A stretch of DNA of 64,000 nt from CAYWNA01 sp964459305 (GCA_964459305.1 CAYWNA010000007.1:1-64000), one strand, 5' to 3'. Positions 19,001 through 26,728 are shown, counted from the stretch's first letter. Notes: generated by a model from the letters alone, not told the origin. A program made the numbers and translations.

Positions 19001-19945
19001 GGCCAACGCGGCCTTTCCGGTTACGCTCGTCAGCACCAAGCGAAAACGCTGGGCGGTCACTGGTGCGAACGAGACCGTCACCGGCCCGCGCGGCATGGGG
19101 CCCACGTGAGTGCGCATGTTCGAGCGATCGAATTTGAATTGACGGACGGTATGGAACTGACCGGCATCATCCGTCGCCTGCAGTTCGCACTGGGCAGCCC
19201 AAGGCGAATCCGAAGGAACGATGGACAGACTGCGCGCCGTCATAGGTTTGACCAGCGCGATCTCGATCGAAAACGCGCTTCCGCCCTGTCCGGCACTAGG
19301 CGGGAATGCCAACGCGGTGTCCGGATCGCCGTCCACGAGTTTTTCCGTGTCGCTCGCTGCCGGAGTGCACGACACGCTCGGCGAGCGGAACGCGAGTCGG
19401 TCTGCATCAGCTTGCGGTGCTGGGAACGCGAGTACGGCGACATCCTGAAACGGCTCCTTGGGCACGGGCAGCTTCTGTTCGAAACGGGTGGGCCCTTGAA
19501 CACGAGTCTCGGACGAGATGAGGTAGCGCATGGCCTGCCCCGGCTCGATCCACGGCCCACCGGACTGGCTCCATCCCGGACAGTTGAACATGCCGATGTT
19601 CACGCCGACGCGCCCGCCTTCGCGAATCGCGTGTTCCACGCATTCCCACCACGGTTCGCTCAAGACCTTCACATCACCCGCGGGAATATCGTCCAAGAAA
19701 ATGTTGCCGATAAACGCTTCGCCAATTCCCACACGAGCCATGGCCTCCAGGTCGCGCGTGATACCTTCTTTGGAGATATTGTCACTGATCCAATACCAGT
19801 AACACCAGGGCTTCGTCGCCTCCGGAGGATGGCGAAAACCTCGCTCCAGCGCCAAAGCGGATTCGGCAGGCTCACCGGCAGCGAACTGGCTGGTCGGCAA
19901 CGCGAGAGTCATGGCCACAAGCAATATGAGACAGGATGGCTTCAT
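16007..19945 (-). CDS. Secreted GH106-type alpha-L-rhamnosidase with LamG insertion
   Basis: 1312 residues with a signal peptide (to about residue 24). The N-terminal catalytic part begins with the typical family opening FRHPPEATKPWCYWYW, then GVGIGEAFIGN-like residues and further conserved Trp/Glu-rich segments (ADSYEMGSQNW, SAEAFTGGP). Around residues 930-1120 a concanavalin/LamG-like region is inserted (NFTIAVWAKP, WTHVAVVYRD, LYLNGKLV). The C-terminus is a GH2-type sugar-binding jelly roll (HLYLDLGKVRDLATVRVNG, NRLEIDVINPWNNRL). Family GH106 enzymes cleave terminal alpha-L-rhamnose from plant or algal polysaccharides. A strong GGAGGAAG precedes ATG 19945. It is followed directly by rhaT. 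Exact substrate unknown. Confidence 0.82.
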   Translation of the reverse strand: MKPSCLILLVAMTLALPTSQFAAGEPAESALALERGFRHPPEATKPWCYWYWISDNISKEGITRDLEAMARVGIGEAFIGNIFLDDIPAGDVKVLSEPWWECVEHAIREGGRVGVNIGMFNCPGWSQSGGPWIEPGQAMRYLISSETRVQGPTRFEQKLPVPKEPFQDVAVLAFPAPQADADRLAFRSPSVSCTPAASDTEKLVDGDPDTALAFPPSAGQGGSAFSIEIALVKPMTARSLSIVPSDSPWAAQCELQATDDAGQFHTVRQFKFDRSNMRTHVGPMPRGPVTVSFAPVTAQRFRLVLTSVTGKAALAEIDLSPAARLESFVEKQLGKMHPTPLPMWDTYLWPAQPEPDQQTLSIPPGNVIDLTGKLAPDGTLGWDAPPGEWIVLRTGMTTTGTRNAPASPEGEGLEVDKMNREAAKAHFDAFIGEVLRRMPPSERKALKHVIADSYEMGSQNWTDGFMKTFRGRYSYDPTPWLPVLTGRIVGSADQSDRFLWDLRRLVADRIAADYVGGLRDLCRPHGLQLWLENYGHWGFPAEFLQYGGQSDRVGGEFWVTGSLGSIECRAATSAANTYGFPFVSAEAFTGGPPYQTVPSGLKARGDWAFCQGINHFVLHVYIHQPWEDRKPGVNAWFGTEFNRHNTWFEPGRAWIDYARRCCHLLQQGTRVADVAYFIGEDTPKMTGIRQPELPPGRDFDYINAEVIQDELTVDDGLLTLPHGTSYRVLVLPEMPTMRPELLRTIRDLVRSGATVIGAPPSRSPSLENYPACDEEVRGLAAEIWGGVDLAESGERRVGSGRVIWGKNLSELFDADGVPSDLTSTTPVLWTHRAAKDVHVYFVTNQQPEEIVTTMECRVSGKAPELWRPESGRIERPAVYHAADGTVRFPIHLGPHGSVFVVFRNATADAERIVSVTRNGGTLVDLKAAVPSQPDTTAGADADVTDNFTIAVWAKPAAETTLHEEINRGVRGLGEPRNDALYPPHGNTFGDQTHAGCGLAVGRNGVCVFEHGASYFVPLLVHAASLDDWTHVAVVYRDAQPSLYLNGKLVRAGLTSGHTVHPGTAAKGGGAPFRGELGSFQQIDRSLGATEIASLMRSMPRPGTRPPATAVELTRGANDDIEALVWHPGSYALESADGTIRRFNVASLWEPLQLAGPWQVQFAPGWDAPESVRFDKLEDWTQRPEQGIKHYSGKATYRSSFSLPDSWMERHLYLDLGKVRDLATVRVNGREVGTLWMAPWRMEITSAVRPGDNRLEIDVINPWNNRLVGDLALSPEKRLTFLSKVTLKENAPLQPAGLLGPVTVEAAERVEVK

Positions 19946-20146
19946 CGTCTTCTTCCTCCGTTGGGATCACTCAGCTTCTAGCCTGTTCCGCTTCCGGTCG
20001 GATGTGATTCGTTTAACGCCGAGCCGGAAGCGCCGGCTATTGTAGACTCCTTGGGCACCCGTGCGAAGTGATCGTACGTCATGCTTCGCGTGACGAAATC
20101 CGCGTCGTTCAGCCGGTTTTGAGTCGCGCTATTGCGGGAAATATGT

Positions 20147-20214
20147 TGACTTTGAATCGACAGCATGCCGATTTCAAGTCAGAGAAGCGTTGCCTCTGCC
20201 ATGACTTGAAATCG
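20147..20214. promoter_or_regulatory. Candidate operator motifs for rhamnosidase-rhaT operon
   Basis: A perfect 13-bp inverted repeat (CGATTTCAAGTCA at 20169-20181, TGACTTGAAATCG at 20202-20214) is accompanied by a third, similar half-site at 20147-20161 (TGACTTTGAATCGAC). All lie 200-270 bases upstream of the rhamnosidase start. Three related sites in 70 bases suggest binding by a dimeric regulator; alternatively the inverted pair could be a hairpin ending the DUF1080 transcript, though no U tract follows. Confidence 0.45.
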
Positions 20215-20293
20215 ACCTGTGTGGTAGGTCGTGTTTGGCGGCAGGGAACCGTGAATTCGCCTGTAGTCCCAGTCCCAAAGGGGCGGCGCCATG

Positions 20294-20344
20294 TTAGCCC
20301 AGGGTGGAGCGACGCGAACGTAGCGAGCGTCGCGCAACCCTGGG
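20294..20344. repeat. Palindromic intergenic element (CCCAGGGT type)
   Basis: Nested palindrome: outer arms CCCAGGGT (20298-20305) and ACCCTGGG (20337-20344), inner arms GCGACGC (20309-20315) and GCGTCGC (20327-20333). The geometry resembles REP/BIME elements. I believe similar sequences recur between genes in planctomycete genomes, but only this copy is visible here. Confidence 0.55.
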
Positions 20345-20449
20345 ACAGGGGTAGGAACGTGCTGTTGGCACTGAAGAGACCGGAACCAGACCTGACCCTG
20401 GGCTAGCATAAGAACGTGCCGTTTGCACTGAAAATCGCTCTAACCGGTG

Positions 20450-21298
20450 CTACTCGCTATGCGCTTGCTCGTACATGAAGGCGTGATCGTCGAGCGGTCG
20501 GACCCAGACGTTGCGGAAGCGGACGGGGCTGTCGTGGTCCTGTAGGAACACGGGACCGGTCATGGTCTTCTTCTGGCGTTTCCAGATTTGCTGCAAGTAG
20601 GGTGTCGTCCCGTAGCGGTAGGGGTGCCATCGGGATTTTGGTTCGCCGAACGTGGTGTTGTCTTGCACTTTGACGCCGTTCAGGTATGCGGTGATGGAAC
20701 CCTCTTGAACGATCGTGCTGTTCTCGTCCCGTCGCGGCGCGCGGTAGCGGATGTCGTAGACTTGCCATTCGCTCGGCTTTCGGCATGCGTTGGCCAGTGG
20801 CAAGGAAAACCCGTAGATCGCGCCCATGTCCTCCATTTTGGGCTCTTCCCTGCCAAACGAATTGAAGATTTGAAGCTCGTAGTTGCCGTGGATGTAAACG
20901 CCGCTGTTCCCGCTGGTTTCTTCGGGCAGCGTGAATTCGACGTGTATGTCGGCATCGCGGAAATGCAGCTTGGATACCAGATGGTTGGTTCGCCGCTGAC
21001 CGCGGGTCGAAACCAGTGTGTCATCCTCGATCGGCCAGTTGATCTCGCCGCCTTCCATGCTCAAGAACAGATTCGTGCCTCGGCCATCGAACAGGACGAT
21101 CGCATCGTCCGGCGCCGGGACAGGCAGGTTGGTTTGCTGCGGGGCGAATTCTCCCAGCTTTTTTTCTTCTCGCGCCGGCTTGCTGCCCGGCCCCTGATTA
21201 GCGAATACCAAGCCCGTTGCGTCGAAAACAAACAGTCCGGCGGTCACCGTCACTGCGGCGTGCGCGAGAGCGTGTGAGAACAATCGAGTTTTGATCAT
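20450..21298 (-). CDS. Exported DUF1080 (3-keto-disaccharide hydrolase-like) protein
   Basis: 282 residues, with an N-terminal hydrophobic segment likely to be a signal peptide (~33 residues, ending near FAN). The rest is a concanavalin-like DUF1080 domain: DAIVLFDGRGTNLF, LHFRDADIHVEF, GNSGVYIHGNYELQI, and the terminal QDHDSPVRFRNVWVRPL. This family is greatly expanded in Planctomycetes and includes 3-keto-glycoside hydrolases. It lies upstream of the rhamnosidase gene on the same strand, but 504 bases of repeat-rich DNA separate them, so I do not assume one transcript. No strong ribosome site is seen. Confidence 0.82.
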   Translation of the reverse strand: MIKTRLFSHALAHAAVTVTAGLFVFDATGLVFANQGPGSKPAREEKKLGEFAPQQTNLPVPAPDDAIVLFDGRGTNLFLSMEGGEINWPIEDDTLVSTRGQRRTNHLVSKLHFRDADIHVEFTLPEETSGNSGVYIHGNYELQIFNSFGREEPKMEDMGAIYGFSLPLANACRKPSEWQVYDIRYRAPRRDENSTIVQEGSITAYLNGVKVQDNTTFGEPKSRWHPYRYGTTPYLQQIWKRQKKTMTGPVFLQDHDSPVRFRNVWVRPLDDHAFMYEQAHSE

Positions 21299-21714
21299 AA
21301 TGGTCCGTCAGAGTGAGAGCGAAAGTAGTGGCCGACGAGGTGACTGATCCGTCAGCACTCTTCCAGGATTGTTGCGGCTGGATCGTTTAGCCGCAAGCCG
21401 TCCCTGAAAGAGTTTGAACATGAGTCGTTCTCCCGATTTTTTTACGCCTGCTTTCTCTTGCGTGGGTGCAGACCTCTCACGTCCAAGCCAGGAAGCCTGT
21501 TTGTTGCGTTCAGGTTGTCTGCAAACGTTCTACGCGATGCCGTGTGCGAGGGCGGGCCCAGTGCAGCCGCGCACGCCCCCGGCTTGCGGTTAAGCGACTG
21601 TAGAAATGCGGTTTCCTGGCCGTCGTGCCCTGGCACAAGAAGCCATGTTCCCCGTAGGATAACGGTGACCCTCGTCGGCAGAATACGAGATACCTGGAAA
21701 GGACGGCCGTTCCC
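21299..21714. repeat. Gene-free region with inverted CGTTTAGCCGCAAGCCG pair
   Basis: No gene recognised. A 17-base motif at 21384-21400 (CGTTTAGCCGCAAGCCG) recurs in inverted orientation at 21580-21596 with two mismatches. It resembles the arm of the perfect palindrome at 26720-26813 (CGTTTAACCCGAAGCCG), so the two loci probably carry members of one dispersed element family. The rest is the divergent upstream region of the DUF1080 and UroD-like genes. Confidence 0.5.
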
Positions 21715-22677
21715 ATGGACATTTCCCCTTCTGTATATGAGCACGCCGCGTTTCTGATCGACCGCACACCGTGGGAAGTCTCGCGCGACGGCGATCTCAT
21801 CTTCGAGGCCCATGCAGAAGCCTATCGCACCTATCGCCAGACGCCGGTGATGCCCGGCATCGATATCTACAATCTAGAAGCGGAAGCGTATGGCGGTGTC
21901 ATCGACAAGCCGGATGGCATCGGTATTCCTGCCATCTCCACGCCGATTTTCACCTCGGCGCGCGAACTGACCGGACTGAAGCCGCTAGACTCGACGCGTG
22001 ATGGGCGGATTCCCGTAATCATCGAAGTGGCGCGGCGGCTCGCGGCTGAGTTCCCCGAGGCGGTGATCCGCGTACCGGTGAGTGGCCCTTTCTCGATTGC
22101 CAGCAACCTGGTCGGCTTCGAGACGCTGCTGTTCGACGTGGCGACAGAGCCGGAAAGTGTGGCCGCGGCCTTGATGCATCTGGTCGACGGTCAAGTGGCG
22201 TTCGCCGAAGGGCTCAAGGCGGTGGGCGTGGACGTGGCCTTTTTCGAGTCGGCCGCTTGCCCTCCGCTGCTCTCGCCCAAGTCCTTCCGCCAGGTTGAGC
22301 TGCCGGCGTTGGAGAGTGTCATGGCACGCATCGGCGAAGTCGTGGGCCATCCCATCCCGTGCATCATTGGCGGCGACACGACGCCCATCGTCGAAGCGAT
22401 GCTCGAGACGGGCACCGGCTACCTGGCCTGCCCCTACGAAACCGACCAAGAGGCTTTCATGAAGAAGGTCTGGGACCGGACCGACGTACGGATCCGCATC
22501 AACAGCGACGTGGAACTGATCTCGCGCGGCACCTGGGAGCAAATCCGGGCCGACGCCGACCGAATCATCCGCTTGGCCGAAGGCCGAAACAACGTCTGCA
22601 TGGGCACCGGCGCATTGCCCTACGAAACGCCGCCGGAAAACGTGCTCAAAGTAATGGAGTACGTCCGCAGCCGATGA
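21715..22677 (+). CDS. Uroporphyrinogen decarboxylase-family protein
   Basis: 320-residue TIM-barrel protein of the UroD/MtaA/CmuA superfamily: FEAHAEAYRTYRQTPVMPGID at the start, RVPVSGPFSIASNLVGFE in the middle, and INSDVELISRGTWEQIRADADRII near the end. True HemE enzymes have different substrate-arginine motifs near the N-terminus, so this is more likely one of the planctomycete UroD-like proteins used in methyl transfer or with unknown function. AAAGGA lies upstream of the ATG. It is followed 100 bases later by a STAS-domain gene with no obvious link. Confidence 0.75.
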   Translation: MDISPSVYEHAAFLIDRTPWEVSRDGDLIFEAHAEAYRTYRQTPVMPGIDIYNLEAEAYGGVIDKPDGIGIPAISTPIFTSARELTGLKPLDSTRDGRIPVIIEVARRLAAEFPEAVIRVPVSGPFSIASNLVGFETLLFDVATEPESVAAALMHLVDGQVAFAEGLKAVGVDVAFFESAACPPLLSPKSFRQVELPALESVMARIGEVVGHPIPCIIGGDTTPIVEAMLETGTGYLACPYETDQEAFMKKVWDRTDVRIRINSDVELISRGTWEQIRADADRIIRLAEGRNNVCMGTGALPYETPPENVLKVMEYVRSR

Positions 22678-22777
22678 GCCGCGTCGTAGCGGACATGGCC
22701 CGGATGGATTATCTCCTCGGCACGTGTTACCATCGCGGCTCTTTTGGTACCTCGATATCTCCCAAGGGATAACGACG

Positions 22778-23158
22778 ATGAATGAGAATAAACCGCAGTA
22801 TGTGAGTGGATCGGTCCACAACGACGTGCTCGTGATCACCATCTTGGTAGAGAAAGTCCGAGACGCGGAAACTGCGCACGCGTTGCGGGACGAGATCTCT
22901 TCACTCATGGACAGCGCAAAGGCGAGCCACGTTGTGATCGACCTTCAGCGCGTTACCTTCATGGGCAGTGTGGGGTTTCTCGTGTTCTTGGCCTTGCGGC
23001 GACGCGTGGAAGTCGGACAAATCGTGATCTGCAACATATCGCCCCCGGTGCGCGACATGTTCGAGCTCTGCCGTTTGATATCGACCGACCCTTCCATGGC
23101 GGCTGCCTTCGAGGCGGAGGACTCTTTGGAGGCAGCCCTGGCTCGGTTTTCCGATTAA
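22778..23158 (+). CDS. STAS-domain protein (anti-sigma factor antagonist-like)
   Basis: 126 residues covering one STAS domain. I chose ATG 22778 (MNENKPQYVSGS) with GGGAT upstream; the open frame extends 18 codons further. The site phosphorylated in SpoIIAA-type antagonists is usually D-S-x-G; here the segment reads VTFMGSVGFL, so the Ser remains but the preceding Asp is Gly. The segment after it (LALRRRVEVGQIVICNISPPVRDMF) is standard. A partner-switching role is plausible. No anti-sigma kinase is next to it. Confidence 0.8.
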   Translation: MNENKPQYVSGSVHNDVLVITILVEKVRDAETAHALRDEISSLMDSAKASHVVIDLQRVTFMGSVGFLVFLALRRRVEVGQIVICNISPPVRDMFELCRLISTDPSMAAAFEAEDSLEAALARFSD

Positions 23159-23186
23159 CCTTGATTAGTCATGACACCGCGTATTG

Positions 23187-23244
23187 AAGCCTGAATCGCA
23201 AGCGAAGGGATCACCGCGGTTTCCCTCGCTCGCGCTTCGGGCTT
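23187..23244. repeat. Imperfect palindrome (AAGCGCGAGCGAGGGA type)
   Basis: Left arm 23187-23210 and right arm 23222-23244 are complementary at about 20 of 23 positions (AAGCCYGAAKCGCRAGCGA...GGGA). It sits between the convergent STAS and cupin genes and could act as a bidirectional terminator. I believe this type of element is common between planctomycete genes, but this copy alone cannot prove it. Confidence 0.55.
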
Positions 23245-23256
23245 GTGTAATCCGGG

Positions 23257-23517
23257 TTAGCCAAACTTGAAGTGCTTGCGAATCGCTGTCTTTACCTTCC
23301 AGGTGCAATCGAGACCTTGGGGGAAAACAACATAGTCGCCCGGCCCGAAAGAAACCGTCTGATCGGCTGTTTCGACGGTCACCTCGCCCTCCAAGACCAG
23401 GCAAGTCTCTTGTTCATCGTAGTGCCACGGGAACTCCGAAGGCTCTTTCCCCCACGTTGGACACGCTTTCATCTGCGTCTCTTCTTCCGGCGTCGGTCTG
23501 CGGACTTCGATTTGCAT
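23257..23517 (-). CDS. Small cupin protein (EutQ/Cupin_3-like)
   Basis: 86 residues. I use ATG 23517 (MQIEVRRPTPEEE), with AAGGAG eight bases upstream; the frame is open 15 codons further but lacks such a site. It is a single beta-barrel cupin: WHYDEQETCLVLEGEVTVET and SFGPGDYVVFPQGLDCTWKV match the DUF861/EutQ-like cupins. Ligand and reaction are unknown. It is monocistronic and convergent with the STAS gene. Confidence 0.8.
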   Translation of the reverse strand: MQIEVRRPTPEEETQMKACPTWGKEPSEFPWHYDEQETCLVLEGEVTVETADQTVSFGPGDYVVFPQGLDCTWKVKTAIRKHFKFG

Positions 23518-23892
23518 CGCGATCACTCCTTCGGCTGGGGATTGTTGAGACATTCTGAGCACCCAAGTTTACCGAGACGCAGATGGGGCCGCCACTGGTA
23601 TCCTCGTCTATACGCCCGCATGTAGCCGAAGTCGCCAGACTTTGGAAAGCGTAGGGGAGAACAAAACTCTGGCGAGTTCGGCTACAGGTCAGACTTGGCC
23701 GCGGGTTAAACGATGAACGAGAAAACTGCCCAGTCCGCATTCCTTGCTCAAGACGCGGCGAATCATGGAAGAACCTTGCAGAGAGTGCGCGTACGCTGCT
23801 TGATTGATTCGCCAACATCGTTCACACTGGGTGGTTCGAAACTGACGGCTGTTTCTGCATGAGTTGGCACATACATTTCGGGGAGAGGCAAA
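23518..23892. other. Intergenic region with dispersed-repeat palindrome
   Basis: No gene recognised. Its main feature is the inverted repeat at 23621-23696, listed separately. The 3' end holds the leader of the small gene at 23893. Confidence 0.55.
23621..23696. repeat. Inverted repeat TGTAGCCGAA...
   Basis: Arms TGTAGCCGAAGTCGCCAGA (23621-23639) and TCTGGCGAGTTCGGCTACA (23678-23696) pair at 18 of 19 positions around a 38-base loop. This looks like a mobile or REP-like palindromic element rather than a terminator, because no U tract follows. Confidence 0.65.
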
Positions 23893-24129
23893 ATGCTGAC
23901 TGCCGGCGAGGTGGTTGACACCTATTTCTTAGAAATGCGCTGTGCGCTGCTGGAACTAGCGGCCACGCTGGACCGCTGTGATCTTGCCGCCGAGGCCGGA
24001 TCGGACGCAACGGCCGTTAAAGATGTCCGGTTGGGCAAGATTTATCAATCACTGGCGCTTTTGGCCGAGAGAGAAACGTCGCCGGATCGCGCCGAGCGGT
24101 TGCTGAACCTGTTCTCGGACCTGGACTGA
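23893..24129 (+). CDS. Small conserved-looking protein, unknown function
   Basis: 78 residues, acidic and mostly helical in appearance (EVVDTYFLEMRCALLELAATLDR, DVRLGKIYQSLALLAE, RAERLLNLFSDLD). GGGGAGAGG precedes the ATG at a good distance, and the stop lies 14 bases before the TatD-like gene, so the two look translationally linked. I do not recognise the family. Codon use and the strong ribosome site make a real gene likely. It may be a helper subunit of the neighbouring hydrolase. Confidence 0.7.
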   Translation: MLTAGEVVDTYFLEMRCALLELAATLDRCDLAAEAGSDATAVKDVRLGKIYQSLALLAERETSPDRAERLLNLFSDLD

Positions 24130-24143
24130 CGGGGGGATTTGCC

Positions 24144-24959
24144 ATGCGGATCATACAGCCTCACTACCACGGCATCGCCCGCACAGCTCAGGACTACGAA
24201 CGCATGGCGATGTCGGGCGTTGCAGCGGTGGCCGAGCCTGCGTTTTGGGCCGGCTTCGATCGGGCCTATCCAGAGACTTTTCTGGACTATTTTCGTCAGA
24301 TAAGCGAATTTGAGCCGACACGCGCCGCGGAATACGGCATTCGGCACTTCTGCTGGGTCGCGGTTAATCCCAAAGAGGCCGAGAATCCATCGTTGAGCTA
24401 CGAAGTAATTCGCCACATCCCCGAGTTTCTCAAGAAACCAACCGTGCTGGGCGTGGGCGAAATCGGCTTTCACAAGACCACCAAGAACGAGGAAGAGATC
24501 TTCGAAGCACAGTTGGAACTGGCGATCAAGCACAACCAGCTGATCCTGATTCACACCCCGCACTTGGAAGACAAGGTGCGAGGGACCAAACGCACGATGG
24601 AGATACTGGCGCACGCGAATGTGAATCCTGAACGGGTGTGGATCGACCATGTGGAGGAGCACACGATTCGCGAGCCGCTGGAGGCCGGCTACTGGGTCGG
24701 CTTTACGCTCTATCCGATCACCAAATGCTCGCCGAAGCGGGCGGCGGACATGCTGGAACGTTACGGCCGCGAGCGCATCTTGGTGAATTCGTCTGCCGAC
24801 TGGGGACCGAGCGATCCGTTCACGTTGCAGGAGTGCATCCTGGAGTTCCGGCGACGGAAACATTCGCTGCAGGAGGCGATCGAAATTTTTCATAATAATC
24901 CGTGCCGCTTTCTCGGCCAGACTCCGAAGTTCGACATCAAACCCATTCGCATCGAGTAG
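24144..24959 (+). CDS. TatD-like metal-dependent hydrolase
   Basis: 271-residue TIM-barrel amidohydrolase. Metal-ligand candidates are visible: QPHYHG at the N-terminus, GVGEIGFHK mid-protein, LILIHTPH, WIDHVEEHTI and the C-terminal NSSADWGPSDP. The spacing is like TatD-family hydrolases, but it belongs to a divergent branch (similar proteins occur in ebo-type gene clusters; this is recollection, not a search). AAE- and Glu/Arg-rich helices follow. It is preceded by the 78-residue gene with a 14-base gap and followed 72 bases later by a Tat-exported isomerase-like gene. Substrate unknown. Confidence 0.78.
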   Translation: MRIIQPHYHGIARTAQDYERMAMSGVAAVAEPAFWAGFDRAYPETFLDYFRQISEFEPTRAAEYGIRHFCWVAVNPKEAENPSLSYEVIRHIPEFLKKPTVLGVGEIGFHKTTKNEEEIFEAQLELAIKHNQLILIHTPHLEDKVRGTKRTMEILAHANVNPERVWIDHVEEHTIREPLEAGYWVGFTLYPITKCSPKRAADMLERYGRERILVNSSADWGPSDPFTLQECILEFRRRKHSLQEAIEIFHNNPCRFLGQTPKFDIKPIRIE

Positions 24960-25031
24960 ATTCGCAGGAGACGCATCCTTGCATGGTTGTGAGGAGCATG
25001 AAGCATATCAGTAGCATCGAGGAGCGCTACG

Positions 25032-25949
25032 ATGAAACGTCGCGACTTTCTTAGAACCAGTGCGGTTGCTGTAGGCGGGGCAATGGCGGCAGGGAGCTTG
25101 CCGGCACAGCAACTGGAACAGGCGACGAACAAGCGCCGATTCAAATTGAAATACGCGCCGCATTTCGGCATGTTCAAGCACTCGGCCGGCAACGATTTGC
25201 CGGACCAACTCAAGTTCGCTTCCGATCAGGGCTTCACTGCCTGGGAAGACAACGGGATGAAGGGGAGGCCTGTCGAGACTCAGGACAAGATCGCCAAAAC
25301 GATGGAGTCGCTGGAGATGGAGATGGGCGTCTTTGTCGCCACGGCCACTTTCACCGAAGTTACGTTTGCTGACAAGGACGACGGTAAATGGGAGGGCATC
25401 TTGAAGGACATCCGCGACAGTGTTGAAGTCGCCAAGCGGGTGAACGCCAAGTGGATGACTGTCGTTCCCGGACACTACGACAAGGGGCTGGAATGGGACT
25501 ACCAGACGGCCAACTGCATCGAGTTGCTGAAACGATGCTGTGAGATTCTGGAACCGCACAACCTGGTGATGGTGCTCGAACCGCTGAACTGGTGGACGAA
25601 CCATGCCGGCTGTTTCTTGCACAAAGTCCCCCAGGCGTATCAGATCTGCAGCGCCGTCGGCAGCCCTTCCTGTAAGATCCTGTTCGACCTCTATCATCAG
25701 CAGATCACCGAGGGGAACCTGATACCCAACACGGACATGGCGTGGTCGGAAATCGCCTATTTCCAGTGCGGCGACAATCCCGGTCGCAAGGAACCGGGAA
25801 CCGGCGAGGTAAACTACCGCAATGTCTTTCGCCATATTCATTCGAAGGGCTTTGACGGCATCGTCGGAATGGAACATGGCAATTCGAAGCCGGGGGTGGA
25901 AGGCGAGCAAGCGGTGATCGACGCGTACGTCGAGGTAGATCGGTCTTGA
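25032..25949 (+). CDS. Tat-exported hydroxypyruvate isomerase-like TIM barrel
   Basis: 305 residues. The N-terminus RRDFLRTSAVAVGGAMAAG is a twin-arginine signal. The rest is an AP-endonuclease-2-type TIM barrel resembling hydroxypyruvate isomerase: LKYAPHFGMFKH, QGFTAWEDNGMK, LVMVLEPLNWWTNHAG, LFDLYHQQITEGNL, and EVNYRNVFRHIHSKGFDGIVGMEHG. The Glu, Asp and His metal ligands of the family appear conserved. Export is unusual for an enzyme of central metabolism and suggests action on a periplasmic sugar acid. Its stop codon overlaps the start of the following ABC ATPase gene. Confidence 0.78.
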   Translation: MKRRDFLRTSAVAVGGAMAAGSLPAQQLEQATNKRRFKLKYAPHFGMFKHSAGNDLPDQLKFASDQGFTAWEDNGMKGRPVETQDKIAKTMESLEMEMGVFVATATFTEVTFADKDDGKWEGILKDIRDSVEVAKRVNAKWMTVVPGHYDKGLEWDYQTANCIELLKRCCEILEPHNLVMVLEPLNWWTNHAGCFLHKVPQAYQICSAVGSPSCKILFDLYHQQITEGNLIPNTDMAWSEIAYFQCGDNPGRKEPGTGEVNYRNVFRHIHSKGFDGIVGMEHGNSKPGVEGEQAVIDAYVEVDRS

Positions 25950-26728
25950 CAATATCGGTCCACGAACTCACCAAACGTTTCTTCGGCGGCCGCCGGGAGA
26001 TCCTGGCGGTCGATCGTCTTTCTTTCTCTGTGGCGCCCGGCGAGGTGTACGGTCTGTTAGGACCTAATGGTGCCGGGAAGACGACGACGATACGGATCAT
26101 CGTAGGACTCATGCCGCCCGACGACGGCTACGCCGAAGTTGGCGGCTTTCGCACTTCCGACGCCCCGAACGAAGTGAAGTCGCGGATCGGACTTGTTTCG
26201 GCCAGCGACGGACTCTACCCGTGGCTGTCCGTGCGCGAGATGTTGCTGTTCTTCGCCGACTTGTACGGCGTGGCGTTGCCGGCGGCCCGCGAAGAGCTCG
26301 AACGGCTGAGTGGATTGTTGCAGCTGTCCGATTTCCTGGACCGGCGATGTTCGACCCTCAGCACCGGCCAAAGGCAGCGAGTCACCCTGGCACGCGCGTT
26401 GATCCACGATCCACCGGTTGTCTTGCTCGACGAGCCGACACGGGGGTTGGACGTGATCGGTACGCAAGTTGTTTTCGATTACATCAGTCATCTGCGAGAA
26501 CAGGGCAAAGCAGTGATTGTCAGTACGCACCGTTTGGACGAGGCCCAGCGGTTATGTGATCGCTTTGGCCTGTTGCACCAAGGTCGACTGCTGCACGAAG
26601 GGACGCTCGTCCAACTCCAATCCCAGACGGGATGCCAGTCGCTTGTCGATATGTTCACCCACGTGGTCCGGGAGGCAATGGCGGTCGGAGAGCCCTGCGA
26701 TCGCGAACAAAACAACATCCTCGTTTAA
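25946..26728 (+). CDS. ABC transporter ATP-binding protein (NatA-like)
   Basis: 260-residue ATPase. Walker A GPNGAGKTTT, signature LSTGQRQRVTLARAL, and Walker B VVLLDEPTRGLD are intact; the H-loop lies in IVSTHRLDEAQ. The start is a TTG at 25946 overlapping the previous gene's TGA (TTGA), with GAGG about 12 bases upstream; no later ATG would keep the full domain, so this start is forced. It most likely powers the large permease encoded just downstream, as in NatAB-type sodium or drug exporters. Its TAA lies inside the left arm of a 34-bp palindrome. Confidence 0.88.
   Translation: MTISVHELTKRFFGGRREILAVDRLSFSVAPGEVYGLLGPNGAGKTTTIRIIVGLMPPDDGYAEVGGFRTSDAPNEVKSRIGLVSASDGLYPWLSVREMLLFFADLYGVALPAAREELERLSGLLQLSDFLDRRCSTLSTGQRQRVTLARALIHDPPVVLLDEPTRGLDVIGTQVVFDYISHLREQGKAVIVSTHRLDEAQRLCDRFGLLHQGRLLHEGTLVQLQSQTGCQSLVDMFTHVVREAMAVGEPCDREQNNILV

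Larger units (their letters stand above)
19946..20449. other. Repeat-rich intergenic region upstream of rhamnosidase
   Basis: No gene recognised. It carries the putative operator motifs at 20147-20214, the palindromic element at 20294-20344, and two copies of a ~20-base direct repeat (AACGTGCTGTTGGCACTGAA at 20356-20375 and AACGTGCCGTTTGCACTGAA at 20413-20432). A second distant inverted pair (TAGCCCAGGGT at 20295-20305 and its complement at 20395-20405) encloses the palindrome. Confidence 0.6.

Noticed and set aside
18668..19981. 437-codon plus-strand frame opposite the rhamnosidase
   Set aside because: Arg/Gly/His-rich translation without motifs; the minus-strand protein is clearly homologous to GH106-type enzymes.
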